Assembly (NCBI GenBank): GCA_016867395.1
Contig: VGJS01000016.1
Location: 1-64,000 of the forward strand
Reading direction: 5' to 3'
Length of the DNA stretch: 64,000 nucleotides
Source of the DNA: Candidatus Handelsmanbacteria bacterium
Lineage (GTDB): Bacteria; Latescibacterota; UBA2968; UBA8231
Shown here: positions 54,291-63,188 of the stretch, piece after piece
Position numbering within the stretch: position 1 is the stretch's first letter
Layout: each line of letters starts with the position of its first letter
The notes under the pieces: generated by a model
What the model was told of the DNA's origin: nothing
The model's database searches: none
Seen by the model: only the letters and a program-made list of their open reading frames with translations
Translations under genes and position numbers: made by a program

Positions 54291-55268
54291 ATGGCGAAGA
54301 AGGATTTCGACGGACTGACCACCGCGCACCTGCGGGCGCTGTACCGCAAGCTGGTGCTCCTGCGCCGCTTCGAGGACCGGGTGTACCAGCTCTTCCTCCA
54401 GGGCGAACTCGCCGGCACCCTGCACCAGTACCAGGGGCAGGAAGCCGTGGCCGTAGGGGTGTGCGACTGCCTCAACAGCGACGACTGGATCACCTCCACC
54501 CACCGGCCCCACGGCCATGCCCTGGCCAAAGGCGTCAGCAGCCGGGCGGCGATGGCCGAGCTGTACGGCAAGGAGACCGGCTGCTGCCGGGGCAAGGGCG
54601 GGTCCATGCACTTCGGCGATCCGGAGGTGGGCATGCTGCCGGCCATCGCCATCGTCGGGGGCGGGAACACCGTGGTCACTGGCCTGGGCTTGGCCTTCAA
54701 ATTGAAAAAGACCCAACAGGTGGCGGTGTGTTTCTTCGGGGACGGGGCCACCAACGAGGGGGCCTTCCATGAGGGGCTCAACTTCGCCGCGGTCCAGCAG
54801 CTGCCCATCGTCTTCGTCTGCGAGAACAACCTCTACGGAGCTTCGACTCCATACCATCAGGTTTCGCCGGTCAAAGACGTGGCCGAGCGGGCCGCCGCGT
54901 ACCGGGTGCCGGCCCAGATCGTCGACGGCATGGACGTGCTGGCCGTGCGCCGGGCCACGGCAAAAGCCGTGGAGGCGGCCCGCCAGGGCAAGGGGCCCAC
55001 GCTGCTCGAATTCAAGACCTATCGTTTCACCGGGCACAGCCGCAGCGACGCGCGGGGATACCGCACCAAGGCCGAGGAGGTAGCATGGCTCTCCCGCGAC
55101 CCCATCCCCGGGCTGGGGCAGGCCCTGGTGAAGGCCGGCAGGCTTGAGGAGAAGGACCTGGCCGCCCTTGAGGAGGAGGTGAACGCCGAGCTGGCGGATG
55201 CTGTGGAGTTCTCGCGGCAGTCCCGCGATCCTACCCCGGCCCAGGCGTACGAGGACGTGCTGATATGA
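54291..55268 (+). CDS. pdhA: Pyruvate/2-oxoacid dehydrogenase E1 alpha subunit
   Basis: 325 aa from ATG 54291, with GAGGAG seven bases upstream. The frame is open further up, but that part includes the hairpin. The thiamine-diphosphate motif runs from GDG at residue 150 to NN at about 180 (GDGATNEGAFHEGLNFAAVQ … ENN). Other landmarks are RRFEDRVYQLFLQGELAGTL, HRPHGHALAKG and YRFTGHSRSDARGYRT, which carries the phospho-loop-like site of the family. The E1 heterotetramer decarboxylates a 2-oxoacid and acylates lipoyl groups of E2. Its stop overlaps the E1 beta ATG. Pyruvate or acetoin are both possible substrates, as AcoA and PdhA cannot be parted by eye. Confidence 0.85.
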   Translation: MAKKDFDGLTTAHLRALYRKLVLLRRFEDRVYQLFLQGELAGTLHQYQGQEAVAVGVCDCLNSDDWITSTHRPHGHALAKGVSSRAAMAELYGKETGCCRGKGGSMHFGDPEVGMLPAIAIVGGGNTVVTGLGLAFKLKKTQQVAVCFFGDGATNEGAFHEGLNFAAVQQLPIVFVCENNLYGASTPYHQVSPVKDVAERAAAYRVPAQIVDGMDVLAVRRATAKAVEAARQGKGPTLLEFKTYRFTGHSRSDARGYRTKAEEVAWLSRDPIPGLGQALVKAGRLEEKDLAALEEEVNAELADAVEFSRQSRDPTPAQAYEDVLI

Positions 55269-56308
55269 GCAAAAAGAAGCAAGAGACCGCCGGCGAGCGC
55301 CGGCTGACCATCGCCGAGGCCCTGCGCGAGGCCATCGCCGAGGAGATGCGCCGGGAGGAGTCGGTGTTCCTCATAGGCGAGGACATCGGCGTGGAGGGTG
55401 GCTTCGGCGGGGCCTTCGGGGTGTACCTGGGCCTGCCCGAGGAGTTCGGGCACGGGCGGATCATCGACACCCCCATCAGCGAGAAGGTGATCGCCGGGGC
55501 GGCCACGGGCGCGGCACTGATGGGCATGCGTCCCATCGCCGACATGCAGTACTCGGACTTTCTCTTCGAGTGCATGGACGAGTTGGTCAACCAGGCGGCC
55601 AAGATGCGCTACATGTCGGGCGGCAAGCTCAGCGTGCCGATGGTCATGCGCGCCCCGGTGGGCACCACCAACCGCGGGGCCCAGCACGGTCAGTGCCCGG
55701 AGAGCTACTTCGTCCATGTGCCCGGGCTTAAGGTGGTCTGCGTCTCGGACGCTTACCACGCCAAGGGCCTGCTCAAGAGCGCGGTGCGCGACCCCAACCC
55801 GGTGCTGATCTTCGAGCACAAGCTGCTCTACGGCAGCAAGGGCAGGGCCATGGCCGGGGGGATCGAGCTGACCTGCCATGTCCCCGAGGAGGAGTACCTC
55901 TTCCCCATCGGCAGGGCGGTGGTCAAGAGGCCGGGGGAGCAGGTGACGGTGGTGGCCACCCACATCAGCCTGTACCGCTGTCTGGCTGCCGCCGAGTTCT
56001 TGGCCGTGGAGGGGATCTCCTGCGAGGTCATCGACCCCCTCACCCTCAATCCGCTCGACACCGAAACCCTGTGGGCCTCGGTGCGCAAGACCGGCAGGTT
56101 GGTGATCGTCCACGAGGACACCCTCACCGGGGGTTGGGGCGCCGAGGTGGCGGCGCGGGCGGCGGACGAGTGCCTCTTCAGCCTGGAGGCGCCCATCAAG
56201 CGCATCGCCACCGCCGACGTGCCCCTGCCCTTCGCCCCGATCATGGAGCAGGAGGTGGTGCCCACTACCGAGAAGATCGCCGCAGTCATCCGCGGCCTTT
56301 TCCGCTGA
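55265..56308 (+). CDS. pdhB: Pyruvate/2-oxoacid dehydrogenase E1 beta subunit
   Basis: 347 aa, ATG 55265 overlapping the E1 alpha stop (ATGA). Typical landmarks: ALREAIAEEMRREESVFLIG, EDIGVEGGFGGAFGVYLG, DTPISEKVIAGAATGAALMG, MRPIADMQYSDFLFECMDEL and MVMRAPVGTTNRGAQHGQCP. The C-terminal transketolase-like domain (VIDPLTLNPLDTETLWASVR … VVPTTEKIAAVIRGLFR) is complete. It has the usual length for the family (325-350 aa). It pairs with E1 alpha to form the decarboxylase, and the glutamate in IGEDIG contacts thiamine diphosphate in known structures. The E2 gene follows 10 bases later. Confidence 0.88.
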   Translation: MSKKKQETAGERRLTIAEALREAIAEEMRREESVFLIGEDIGVEGGFGGAFGVYLGLPEEFGHGRIIDTPISEKVIAGAATGAALMGMRPIADMQYSDFLFECMDELVNQAAKMRYMSGGKLSVPMVMRAPVGTTNRGAQHGQCPESYFVHVPGLKVVCVSDAYHAKGLLKSAVRDPNPVLIFEHKLLYGSKGRAMAGGIELTCHVPEEEYLFPIGRAVVKRPGEQVTVVATHISLYRCLAAAEFLAVEGISCEVIDPLTLNPLDTETLWASVRKTGRLVIVHEDTLTGGWGAEVAARAADECLFSLEAPIKRIATADVPLPFAPIMEQEVVPTTEKIAAVIRGLFR

Positions 56309-56318
56309 GGTGGCTGGC

Positions 56319-57569
56319 ATGGCCCACCAGATCCGCATGCCGGCATTGGGACAGACCTCGGACGAGTTGCGGGTGATCCGCTGGCTCAAGGCCGAGGGCG
56401 AGGCGGTGAAGATCGGCGAGCCACTCTTGGAGGTGGAGACCGACAAGGCCACCCTGGAAGTGGAGGCGGCGCAGGGCGGGGTTTTGCTGAAGATCCTCTG
56501 CCGCGAGGAGGAGAGCGCCGAGGCGGGGGCGGTGATCGCGTACGTGGGGCAGGCGGGGGAGCGGCTGCCCGAGATGAAAACGGATACCCCCGAGGTCGCG
56601 GCGAGGGAGGTCGCAAAGCCCGCGCCCCAGCCGGCAACCAAGGTGCTGGCCACCCCGGCGGCCCGCCGGCTGGCGCGGGAGCATAACATCAACTTATCGA
56701 CTGTCCGGGGCGGCGGGCCGGAAGGGCTGATCGAGACCCGCGACGTGCAGGCCCTGGTCGGGGCGCCGGCGGCGAGGATCAGCCCATTGGCGCGGAAGCT
56801 GGCGTGGGAGCATGGCCTCGATCTGGCGACTGTCCGGGGCAGCGGGCCGGGCGGGCGCATCGAGAAGATGGACGTGGAAGCGCTCCAGTCCCGCCCGGAC
56901 GAGGAGCCGGTGCCCAGGCATCGCCAGCTCATCGCCCGGCGCCTGGTGCAGTCGGCGCGGGAGATCCCGCAGATCCGCCTGAGCACGACCGCGAACATGG
57001 AGGCGGCCCAGGAGTTGGTCCGGGAGCAACGCGGCGCCGGCCTGGCGGGCTTCAGCTACACTCACCTGCTGCTGCGGTCCTTAGCCAGGGCCCTGCGCGC
57101 CCATCCCCAGCTTAACCGGGTGTGGCTGGAAGAAGGGCCGCGCTACCGCAAATACCGCCGGGCCGACGTAGGGCTGGCTATCGCCTCCGAGGACAATCTG
57201 TTGGTGGCCACTATTTCTGAGCCGGATCGCCTCTCCCAGGATGAGCTAGTCGCTCAGGTGGGGGCAGCGGTGGAGCGGGGCCGGCGGGGCGCCCTCGTGC
57301 GACAGGACCTGGCGCCGGCGGCCCTCACCCTGAGCAACCTGGGGATGTACGGAGTGGACGAGTTCGAGGCCCTGGTCGATCCGGACCAGGCCGGCATCCT
57401 GGCGACAGGCCGGGTCGCCGAGCAGGTGGCGGTGATAGACCGGGGTATCCGAGTGGTGCCGCAGATGAAGCTCTCCCTCAGCGTCGACCACCGGGTGGCC
57501 GACGGGGCGCAGGCCGCCCAATTTCTCCAGACCCTGCGCCAAATCCTCGAACAAGGAGCACAAGGATGA
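56319..57569 (+). CDS. pdhC: Dihydrolipoamide acyltransferase (E2) with two peripheral-subunit-binding domains
   Basis: 416 aa from ATG 56319. A GTG three codons upstream is possible, but ATG has the better spaced GAGG. Domains in order: one lipoyl domain with the lipoylated lysine in ETDKATLEVEA (residues 1-80), then two E3/E1-binding domains (ATPAARRLAREHNINLSTVR near 112, and ISPLARKLAWEHGLDLATVR near 155), then the catalytic domain with the active-site DHRVADG near residue 390. It transfers the acyl group to CoA at the core of the complex. No dihydrolipoamide dehydrogenase (E3) gene is in this window. The stop overlaps the ATG of the isomerase gene. Two binding domains are fewer seen than one. 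Confidence 0.85.
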   Translation: MAHQIRMPALGQTSDELRVIRWLKAEGEAVKIGEPLLEVETDKATLEVEAAQGGVLLKILCREEESAEAGAVIAYVGQAGERLPEMKTDTPEVAAREVAKPAPQPATKVLATPAARRLAREHNINLSTVRGGGPEGLIETRDVQALVGAPAARISPLARKLAWEHGLDLATVRGSGPGGRIEKMDVEALQSRPDEEPVPRHRQLIARRLVQSAREIPQIRLSTTANMEAAQELVREQRGAGLAGFSYTHLLLRSLARALRAHPQLNRVWLEEGPRYRKYRRADVGLAIASEDNLLVATISEPDRLSQDELVAQVGAAVERGRRGALVRQDLAPAALTLSNLGMYGVDEFEALVDPDQAGILATGRVAEQVAVIDRGIRVVPQMKLSLSVDHRVADGAQAAQFLQTLRQILEQGAQG

Positions 57570-58249
57570 AACGCTCGCGGATCAACGCCATCTTGCGCGA
57601 AGCCGACCAGTTTCTGCACCAGCGGCAGTTCCACCTGCCGCCCTTTGCGTACTGGACCCCTGCCCAGTGGGTCCAGAAGGGAGAGGAAGCGCAAGAGATC
57701 GCCGATAGCCGCCTGGGCTGGGACATCACCGACTTCGGCCAGGAGGACTACGAGCGGGTCGGGCTCTTTGTCTTCACCCTGCGCAACGGGACACCCGGCA
57801 GCCAGGGCAAGACCTACGCTGAGAAGATCCTGGTGGTGGGGGTGGACCAGGTCACGCCCATGCACTTCCATTGGAGCAAGATGGAGGACATCATCAACCG
57901 GGGTGGCGGCAAGCTGGCGGTGCAACTATCCAACGCGGTCGACGAAAAACCGGCCGACACGGAGGTGAAGGTGAGCCTCGACGGGGTGGAGCGCACGGTG
58001 AAGGCCGGGACCACTGTCCACCTGGAGCCGGGGGAGAGCATCACCCTGGAGCCGTACTGCTACCATAGGTTCTGGGGTGTAGGTGAGCGGGTGCTGGTGG
58101 GGGAGGTCTCCAAGGTCAACGACGACCATACCGACAACCGCTTCTACGAACCAGTGGGACGCTTCCCCGCCATCGAGGAGGACGAGGAGCCCCTGCACCT
58201 GTTGGTCAACGATTACGAGCGCTACTACCGGGCGGGTCGCGGAGGATGA
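57566..58249 (+). CDS. D-lyxose/D-mannose isomerase (cupin fold)
   Basis: 227 aa, ATG 57566 overlapping the E2 stop. Metal ligands of the D-lyxose isomerase family are present: PMHFHWSKMEDIINRGGGK gives H100, H102 and E107, and H167 lies in YCYHRFWG. The start (INAILREADQFLHQRQFHLP) is the family N-terminal helix. These manganese enzymes interconvert D-lyxose with D-xylulose and usually also D-mannose with D-fructose. With a GH38 mannosidase and a PfkB kinase in the same run, mannose to fructose is the likely physiological reaction here (inference). Placement inside a pyruvate-dehydrogenase operon is unusual. Confidence 0.87.
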   Translation: MKRSRINAILREADQFLHQRQFHLPPFAYWTPAQWVQKGEEAQEIADSRLGWDITDFGQEDYERVGLFVFTLRNGTPGSQGKTYAEKILVVGVDQVTPMHFHWSKMEDIINRGGGKLAVQLSNAVDEKPADTEVKVSLDGVERTVKAGTTVHLEPGESITLEPYCYHRFWGVGERVLVGEVSKVNDDHTDNRFYEPVGRFPAIEEDEEPLHLLVNDYERYYRAGRGG

Positions 58250-60159
58250 GGATTGCGCCGTACGGCTCCTGGAAATCGCCGATCCGCAGCCAGGTCCTCG
58301 TCGAAGGGGCGGTGGGCCTGGGCAGCGTACGCCTGGCCGGGGAGGGGATCTGCTGGATCGAGTCGCGGCCCGGCGAAGGGGGGCGCTGCGCCTTGATGCG
58401 GCGCCGGGCCGACGGACAGGTCGTCGAATGTGCGCCGGACCTCAACGTCCGCACCAGGGTTCACGAGTACGGGGGCGGGGCGTACGCGGTTGAGGGGCAG
58501 GTGGCATACTGCGCCCACTTTGCCGACCAGCGGCTCTACCGGGTGATCGCCGGGCAGACGCCGCAGCCCCTCACGCCACAGGTTGCCTGGCGCTACGCCG
58601 ATGGAGTGGTGGACCCGCGCCGGCAGCGCCTCTACTGCGTGCGCGAGGACCACACCGGTAACGGGGAGGCAGTCAACACGGTTTGCGCGGTGGACCTGCG
58701 CACGGGCGAGAACCAGGTGCTGGTCGCGGGGAACGACTTCTACGCCTTCCCCCGCCTCAGTCCGGACGGGTCGCGCCTGGCCTGGACCGCCTGGAACCAC
58801 CCCAACATGCCCTGGGACGGCTGCGAGTTGTGGGTGGGTGTCTTCGCTGGAGACGGGCGCCTGGGCGAGGTGCAGTTGGTGGCCGGCGGCCCGGAGGAGT
58901 CCATCTTCCAGCCCGAGTGGTCTCCCGAGGGGGTGCTGCACTTTGTCTCGGAGTGGACGGGCTGGTGGAACCTGTACCGCTGGCGGGAGGGAAAGGTAGA
59001 GGCGCTGTGGCCGCTGGAGGCGGAATTCGGCAGGCCGCAGTGGGGCTTTTCCCCCTCGACCTACGCCTTTGTCTCGGTGCGGGAGCTGATCTGCACCTAT
59101 ACCAGCCAGGGGTGCTGGCATTTAGCCCGGCTTGACACGCAGACCGGTGAGGCAAGGCAGTTAGAAACCCCGTACACCGAGATCGCCGAGCTGCGGGCCG
59201 GCCCGGGCTTCGCGGTCTTCATCGGCGGCTCGCCCACTGAACCGCGCGCCCTGGTTCGCCTGGATTTGAAGAGCGGAGAAATAGAGGTGCTGCGCCGCTC
59301 GCGGCAGTTGGACCTGGCCCCTGGGTACCTCTCCATACCGGAGACCGTCGAATTTCCCACGACTGATGGCTTGACTGCGCACGGATTCTTCTACCCGCCG
59401 GCCAACTGGGATTTCGCCGCCCCGCCGGGGGAGAAGCCGCCCCTGCTGGTGATGAGCCACGGCGGGCCCACCGGGGCCACCGACACGACCTTTGACTGCG
59501 AGATCCAGTACTGGACCAGCCGCGGTATTGGGGTGTTGGACGTCAACTACGGGGGAAGCACCGGGTACGGCCGGGCGTACCGCCAGCGCCTCGACGGGCA
59601 GTGGGGGATCGTAGACATGGAGGACTGCGCCAATGGGGCGAGGCACCTGGTGGACCAGGGCCTGGCGGACGGGCAGCGGCTGGCCATCACCGGGCGCAGC
59701 GCCGGGGGCTACACCACCTTGTGCGCCCTCACCTTCCTCGTTATATTTCGGGCGGGAGCCAGTTATTACGGGATCAGCGACCTGGAGGCCATGGCCCGCG
59801 ACACCCACAAGTTCGAATCGCGCTACCTGGATCGGCTGATCGGGCCCTATCCAGAGCGGCTGGATCTGTACCGGGCACGCTCGCCCATCAATTATACCGA
59901 CAAACTCTCCTGCCCGCTGATCCTGCTCCAGGGTCTGGAGGACAAGGTGGTGCCGCCCAACCAGGCCGAGATGATGCTGGAGGCCATGCAGGCCAAGGGC
60001 CTGCCGGTGGCGTACCTGCCCTTTGCGGGCGAGCAGCACGGCTTCCGCCGCGCCGAGACCATTGTGCGGGCCATCGAGGCGGAACTCTACTTCTACTCGC
60101 AGGTCTTCGGCTTTAAACTGGCCGAGCCGGTGGAGCCAGTGGCCATCGAGAACCTCTGA
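58246..60159 (+). CDS. S9-family serine peptidase (acylaminoacyl/dipeptidyl-peptidase type)
   Basis: 637 aa, ATG 58246 overlapping the isomerase stop. Residues about 1-370 form a beta-propeller (RLSPDGSRLAWTAWNHPNMP). The alpha/beta-hydrolase domain follows with the oxyanion segment SHGGPTGA, nucleophile Ser484 in GRSAGGYTT, catalytic Asp in GLEDKVVPPNQA (about 563) and His in GEQHGFRRA (about 597). No signal peptide, so cytoplasmic. Such enzymes clip dipeptides or acylated residues from short peptides. With the mannosidase and the transglutaminase-like protein upstream, breakdown of glycopeptides is a possible theme, not shown by the sequence. Confidence 0.88.
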   Translation: MRIAPYGSWKSPIRSQVLVEGAVGLGSVRLAGEGICWIESRPGEGGRCALMRRRADGQVVECAPDLNVRTRVHEYGGGAYAVEGQVAYCAHFADQRLYRVIAGQTPQPLTPQVAWRYADGVVDPRRQRLYCVREDHTGNGEAVNTVCAVDLRTGENQVLVAGNDFYAFPRLSPDGSRLAWTAWNHPNMPWDGCELWVGVFAGDGRLGEVQLVAGGPEESIFQPEWSPEGVLHFVSEWTGWWNLYRWREGKVEALWPLEAEFGRPQWGFSPSTYAFVSVRELICTYTSQGCWHLARLDTQTGEARQLETPYTEIAELRAGPGFAVFIGGSPTEPRALVRLDLKSGEIEVLRRSRQLDLAPGYLSIPETVEFPTTDGLTAHGFFYPPANWDFAAPPGEKPPLLVMSHGGPTGATDTTFDCEIQYWTSRGIGVLDVNYGGSTGYGRAYRQRLDGQWGIVDMEDCANGARHLVDQGLADGQRLAITGRSAGGYTTLCALTFLVIFRAGASYYGISDLEAMARDTHKFESRYLDRLIGPYPERLDLYRARSPINYTDKLSCPLILLQGLEDKVVPPNQAEMMLEAMQAKGLPVAYLPFAGEQHGFRRAETIVRAIEAELYFYSQVFGFKLAEPVEPVAIENL

Positions 60160-60202
60160 GCGGAGGCCGGCCGATCCGCCATTCACAGCAGGAGGAAATC
60201 CG

Positions 60203-60637
60203 ATGAAAACACCTGCCGCGATCCGCACCGCTCTGCTGGCCTGTGCCTGCGCCATCTGGGGGGGCTGCGCCCCGGGCGGCATCTTCCCCGCGCTCAACCT
60301 CACCCAAGTAGGACTTGAGGCGGGCAACTATCAACTGGTGGCCACCAACGTCGCCGGCGAGGCCGAGGCGGCCTACCTGGTGGGCCTCTCCTTCTCCAAC
60401 GGCATGATGGCCCAGACCCTGGCCCTCGCTCGGGTGAAGGGGACGGGTCTGCTCTACAAGGAGGCCATCGAAAACCTCTGGAAGAACTACGAGGCCCAGC
60501 ACGGAAAACCCGAGGGTAAGCGGCTGGCTCTGGTGAACGTGCGCTACGACGCCGATCCGCTCAACCTGCTGGTCTATTCGCGGATGCGGATCTCGGTGCG
60601 GGCGGACGTGGTGGAATTCGAGGAGGATGAGGATTAG
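60203..60637 (+). CDS. DUF6567-type lipoprotein
   Basis: 144 aa from ATG 60203 with AGGAGG eight bases upstream. Lipobox IWGGC at Cys22. The mature chain (LNLTQVGLEAGNYQLVATNV … AEAAYLVGLSF … GLLYKEAIENLWKNYEAQHG … KRLALVNVRYDADPLNLLVY … VRADVVEF) follows the pattern I recall for DUF6567 lipoproteins of FCB-group bacteria. Function is unknown. It is the last gene of the run before a terminator. The 43-base gap from the peptidase is larger than the others in the operon, so it may have its own promoter. Confidence 0.65.
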   Translation: MKTPAAIRTALLACACAIWGGCAPGGIFPALNLTQVGLEAGNYQLVATNVAGEAEAAYLVGLSFSNGMMAQTLALARVKGTGLLYKEAIENLWKNYEAQHGKPEGKRLALVNVRYDADPLNLLVYSRMRISVRADVVEFEEDED

Positions 60638-60667
60638 GCCGGCCCGAGTACCTGGATACAATAACAG

Positions 60668-60706
60668 AAGGCCCGCCCCCCCCCTTGGGGAGGCGGGCCT
60701 TTCTTG
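60668..60706. terminator. Bidirectional intrinsic terminator between convergent genes
   Basis: AAGGCCCGCC (60668-60677) pairs exactly with GGCGGGCCTT (60692-60701), loop C-rich, followed by a short TTCTT. The mirror A residues before the stem serve the opposite strand only weakly. It sits between the lipoprotein gene and cstA, which converge. Confidence 0.7.
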
Positions 60707-60726
60707 TCCAGGGAAGCCGGTCGGTC

Positions 60727-62484
60727 TCAGGCCAAGACCGGCGCTGCCCGTTCCTGCGGGGGCCTAAGGGTGCGCCAGGTGATCAGGGCCTCGGCGATCA
60801 GCCACAGGGTCAGCCCCACCAGGGAGACGGTGATGGCGAACTGGAAGTGGCGCAGGGGGTCGATGGCCCCTCCCCCCTGCCACAGGCTCAGGTACGGGCC
60901 GATGGAGAGCAGCAGGCTCCACAGGGTCATGGCCATCATGAAGAGGGTGGGGCCCAGGGCCAGCCAGTAGGGTTTGCCCTGCCGGGCCAGCCAGACAGTG
61001 ATGCCCAAGAGGGTGAGGGCAGCCAGCAACTGGTTGCTGCTGCCGAAGATGCCCCAGAAGACCTGCCACAGGGGCAGGGGCTTGCCGGCAAACTCCACCC
61101 GGGGGATGGCCAGGGCCAGGGCCGGCAGCACCAGGGTGAGGGCGGTGGCCAGCACGGCCTGGGCCCGCGAGGCCCAGCCCAGCAGTTCCATCAGCACGTA
61201 GCGGGCCAGGCGGGTGCAGGCGTCGAGGGTGTCGAAGACAAAGGTGGCGAAGCACAGAAGTGCGAACTGGTAAAGCAGGGCCCGGGCGTCCACCCCGGCA
61301 GGCAGCAGGGGGGAGAGGGCGTGGTTGGCAAAGGTGGCGATGCCCTTGGCGTAGATGGCGCTGGGGCCGCCCCCGGGCTGGGCCAGGATCATCAGGGTGG
61401 CCAGGCTCAGGCAGGCGAAGAAGGCTTCGAGGAGCATGGACCCGTACCCCACGGCCCGGGCGTCGCGCTCGCGGCGGAGTTGTTTGCTGGTGGTGCCGCT
61501 GGCCACCACGCTGTGGAAGCCGGAGCAGGCCCCGCAGGCCACGGTGATGAAGAGGATGGGGAAGAGGGGGGCGGCGTTGCCAAAGGAATCGGTGGCCTCC
61601 CAGCCCTTGAAGAAGGGCTGGGCGATGTGTAGGTCGCCGGCAAAGGCCCCCACGGCAATGCCCAGCACCCCGGCGGCCATGACGATGTAGAGGAAATACC
61701 CCCCCAACTCGCCCCGGGGTTGAAGCAGGGCCCAGACCGGGGAGAGGGCCGCGGCGAAGCAGTAGGCCAGCAGCAGGTAGCCCCAGACCACCTGAAGGTT
61801 GGCCCCCGGCAGCAGGGCCCCAAGATCGATCGGCAGGTACGGGCCTACGACGATGGCGACAAAGACCAGGGGCAGGAAGATGAGCTTGGCCCGCACCGGA
61901 CCCAGAGAGGTGTGGCGCAGGGCCAGGCCCATGAGCACGGCCAGGCCCAGGTATAGGGCCGAGGAGGTGGCCACCGCGGGCCCTGGGGCGTCGGCGCCGG
62001 AGTCGCTGGGGGGGGCCACAAAGGTGCCGGCGGTCACGTCGGTGAAGGCGATGATCACGTAGACCAGGGCGAACCAAATGAAGACGAGAAAGAGCAGGTG
62101 GGCCCGGGGGTTCATGTACTCGCGCACCACCTGGGCGATGGAGCGGGCCCGGTGCCGCACGCTGGCCACTAGGGCGGTGAAGTCGTGGATGCCGCCGATG
62201 AGGATGGAGCCCAGAATGACCCACAGCCAGGCCGGGCCCCAGCCAAAGTAGAGCCCGGCGAGGATGGGACCGACGATGGGGCCGGCCGCGGCGATGGCCG
62301 AGAAGTGTTGGGGCAGGAGGTAGGAGGCGCGGGCCGGCTCGTAGTCGAGGCCGTCGCGCAACTGGTGGGCCGGGGTATCCTCGGTGTCGCTGAGGCTGAA
62401 GAGGTCGGCCAGCCTGCGGCCCACCAGCCGGTAGGCCAGGGAAAGGATCAAGGCGGATAGGACGAGGAAGAGCAGCAGGTCCAA
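60727..62484 (-). CDS. cstA: CstA-family carbon-starvation protein / peptide or pyruvate transporter
   Basis: 585 aa from a TTG at 62484 that has a strong AAGGAGG spaced by five bases. Family motifs: YLLPQHFSAIAAAGPIVGPI, GSILIGGIHDFTALVASVRH, ACGACSGFHSVVASGTTSKQ and FATFVFDTLDACTRLARYVL, with about 15-16 transmembrane helices. CstA proteins import peptides in starvation; the relative BtsT imports pyruvate. The order rpiA then cstA on the same strand, nine bases apart, suggests one transcript. The start codon's ribosome site overlaps the rpiA stop region. It converges with the peptidase/lipoprotein operon. Confidence 0.9.
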   Translation of the reverse strand: MDLLLFLVLSALILSLAYRLVGRRLADLFSLSDTEDTPAHQLRDGLDYEPARASYLLPQHFSAIAAAGPIVGPILAGLYFGWGPAWLWVILGSILIGGIHDFTALVASVRHRARSIAQVVREYMNPRAHLLFLVFIWFALVYVIIAFTDVTAGTFVAPPSDSGADAPGPAVATSSALYLGLAVLMGLALRHTSLGPVRAKLIFLPLVFVAIVVGPYLPIDLGALLPGANLQVVWGYLLLAYCFAAALSPVWALLQPRGELGGYFLYIVMAAGVLGIAVGAFAGDLHIAQPFFKGWEATDSFGNAAPLFPILFITVACGACSGFHSVVASGTTSKQLRRERDARAVGYGSMLLEAFFACLSLATLMILAQPGGGPSAIYAKGIATFANHALSPLLPAGVDARALLYQFALLCFATFVFDTLDACTRLARYVLMELLGWASRAQAVLATALTLVLPALALAIPRVEFAGKPLPLWQVFWGIFGSSNQLLAALTLLGITVWLARQGKPYWLALGPTLFMMAMTLWSLLLSIGPYLSLWQGGGAIDPLRHFQFAITVSLVGLTLWLIAEALITWRTLRPPQERAAPVLA

Positions 62485-62493
62485 GGGGCCTCC

Positions 62494-63177
62494 TTAAGGT
62501 CGTTCCATCACCCGGCAGGCGCCGTCCTCGTGCCCAACGATGACGATGTCGGCCATGTTGACGAAGAGGCCGTTCTCCACCACTCCGGGCAGGTGGTTGA
62601 GCCAGGACTCGGTTTTAGCCGGGTCGGGGATGCCCTTGGGGAAACGGCAGTCGAGGACATAATTGCCGTTATCGGTGACGAAGGGCCCGCCCCCTTGGGG
62701 GCGCAGGCGCAGGTCGCTGAAGATCTTCTCCTCGACGAGGAAGCGCTGCACCACGGGCCAGCCGAAGGGCACCACCTCCACCGGCAACGGCGCGCGGGTG
62801 CCCAGTTCGGATACCAGCTTGGAGGGGTCGACGATGATGATGCGGTGGGTGCTGGCCGCGGCGACGATCTTCTCCCGCAGCAGGGCCCCGCCCAGCCCCT
62901 TGATGAGCTGGAGGGTGGGGTCCACCTCGTCGGCCCCGTCGATGGTCAGGTCCACCACCGAGTTTTCCTCCAGACTGATTAGCTCGATGCCCACCTGTTT
63001 GGCCAGGCGGGCCGAGGCTTCGGAGGTGGGGACGGCCTGGATCTGCAAGCCCTTGGCCACCCGCTCGCCCAGGGCGCGGATCAGGTGGACGGCGGTGGAG
63101 CCGGTGCCCAGTCCCACCACCATGCCGCTGTTGACGTATTCGGTGGCCTTCTTGCCGGCAACTTCCTTGGGGTCCAT
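62494..63177 (-). CDS. rpiA: Ribose-5-phosphate isomerase A
   Basis: 227 aa from ATG 63177 (MDPKEVAGKKATEYVNSGMV). Family motifs: GLGTGSTAVHLIRALG (substrate loop), IDGADEVDPTLQLIKGLGGA with the catalytic aspartates, LLREKIVAAAS and the nucleotide-like KLVSELGTRAPLPVEVVPFG. Near the end, GVVENGLFVNMADIVIVG matches. It interconverts ribose 5-phosphate and ribulose 5-phosphate in the non-oxidative pentose phosphate pathway. Length is normal (about 220-235 aa). The GNAT gene ends 11 bases upstream. Confidence 0.95.
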   Translation of the reverse strand: MDPKEVAGKKATEYVNSGMVVGLGTGSTAVHLIRALGERVAKGLQIQAVPTSEASARLAKQVGIELISLEENSVVDLTIDGADEVDPTLQLIKGLGGALLREKIVAAASTHRIIIVDPSKLVSELGTRAPLPVEVVPFGWPVVQRFLVEEKIFSDLRLRPQGGGPFVTDNGNYVLDCRFPKGIPDPAKTESWLNHLPGVVENGLFVNMADIVIVGHEDGACRVMERP

Positions 63178-63188
63178 CTGGGGCCTCG

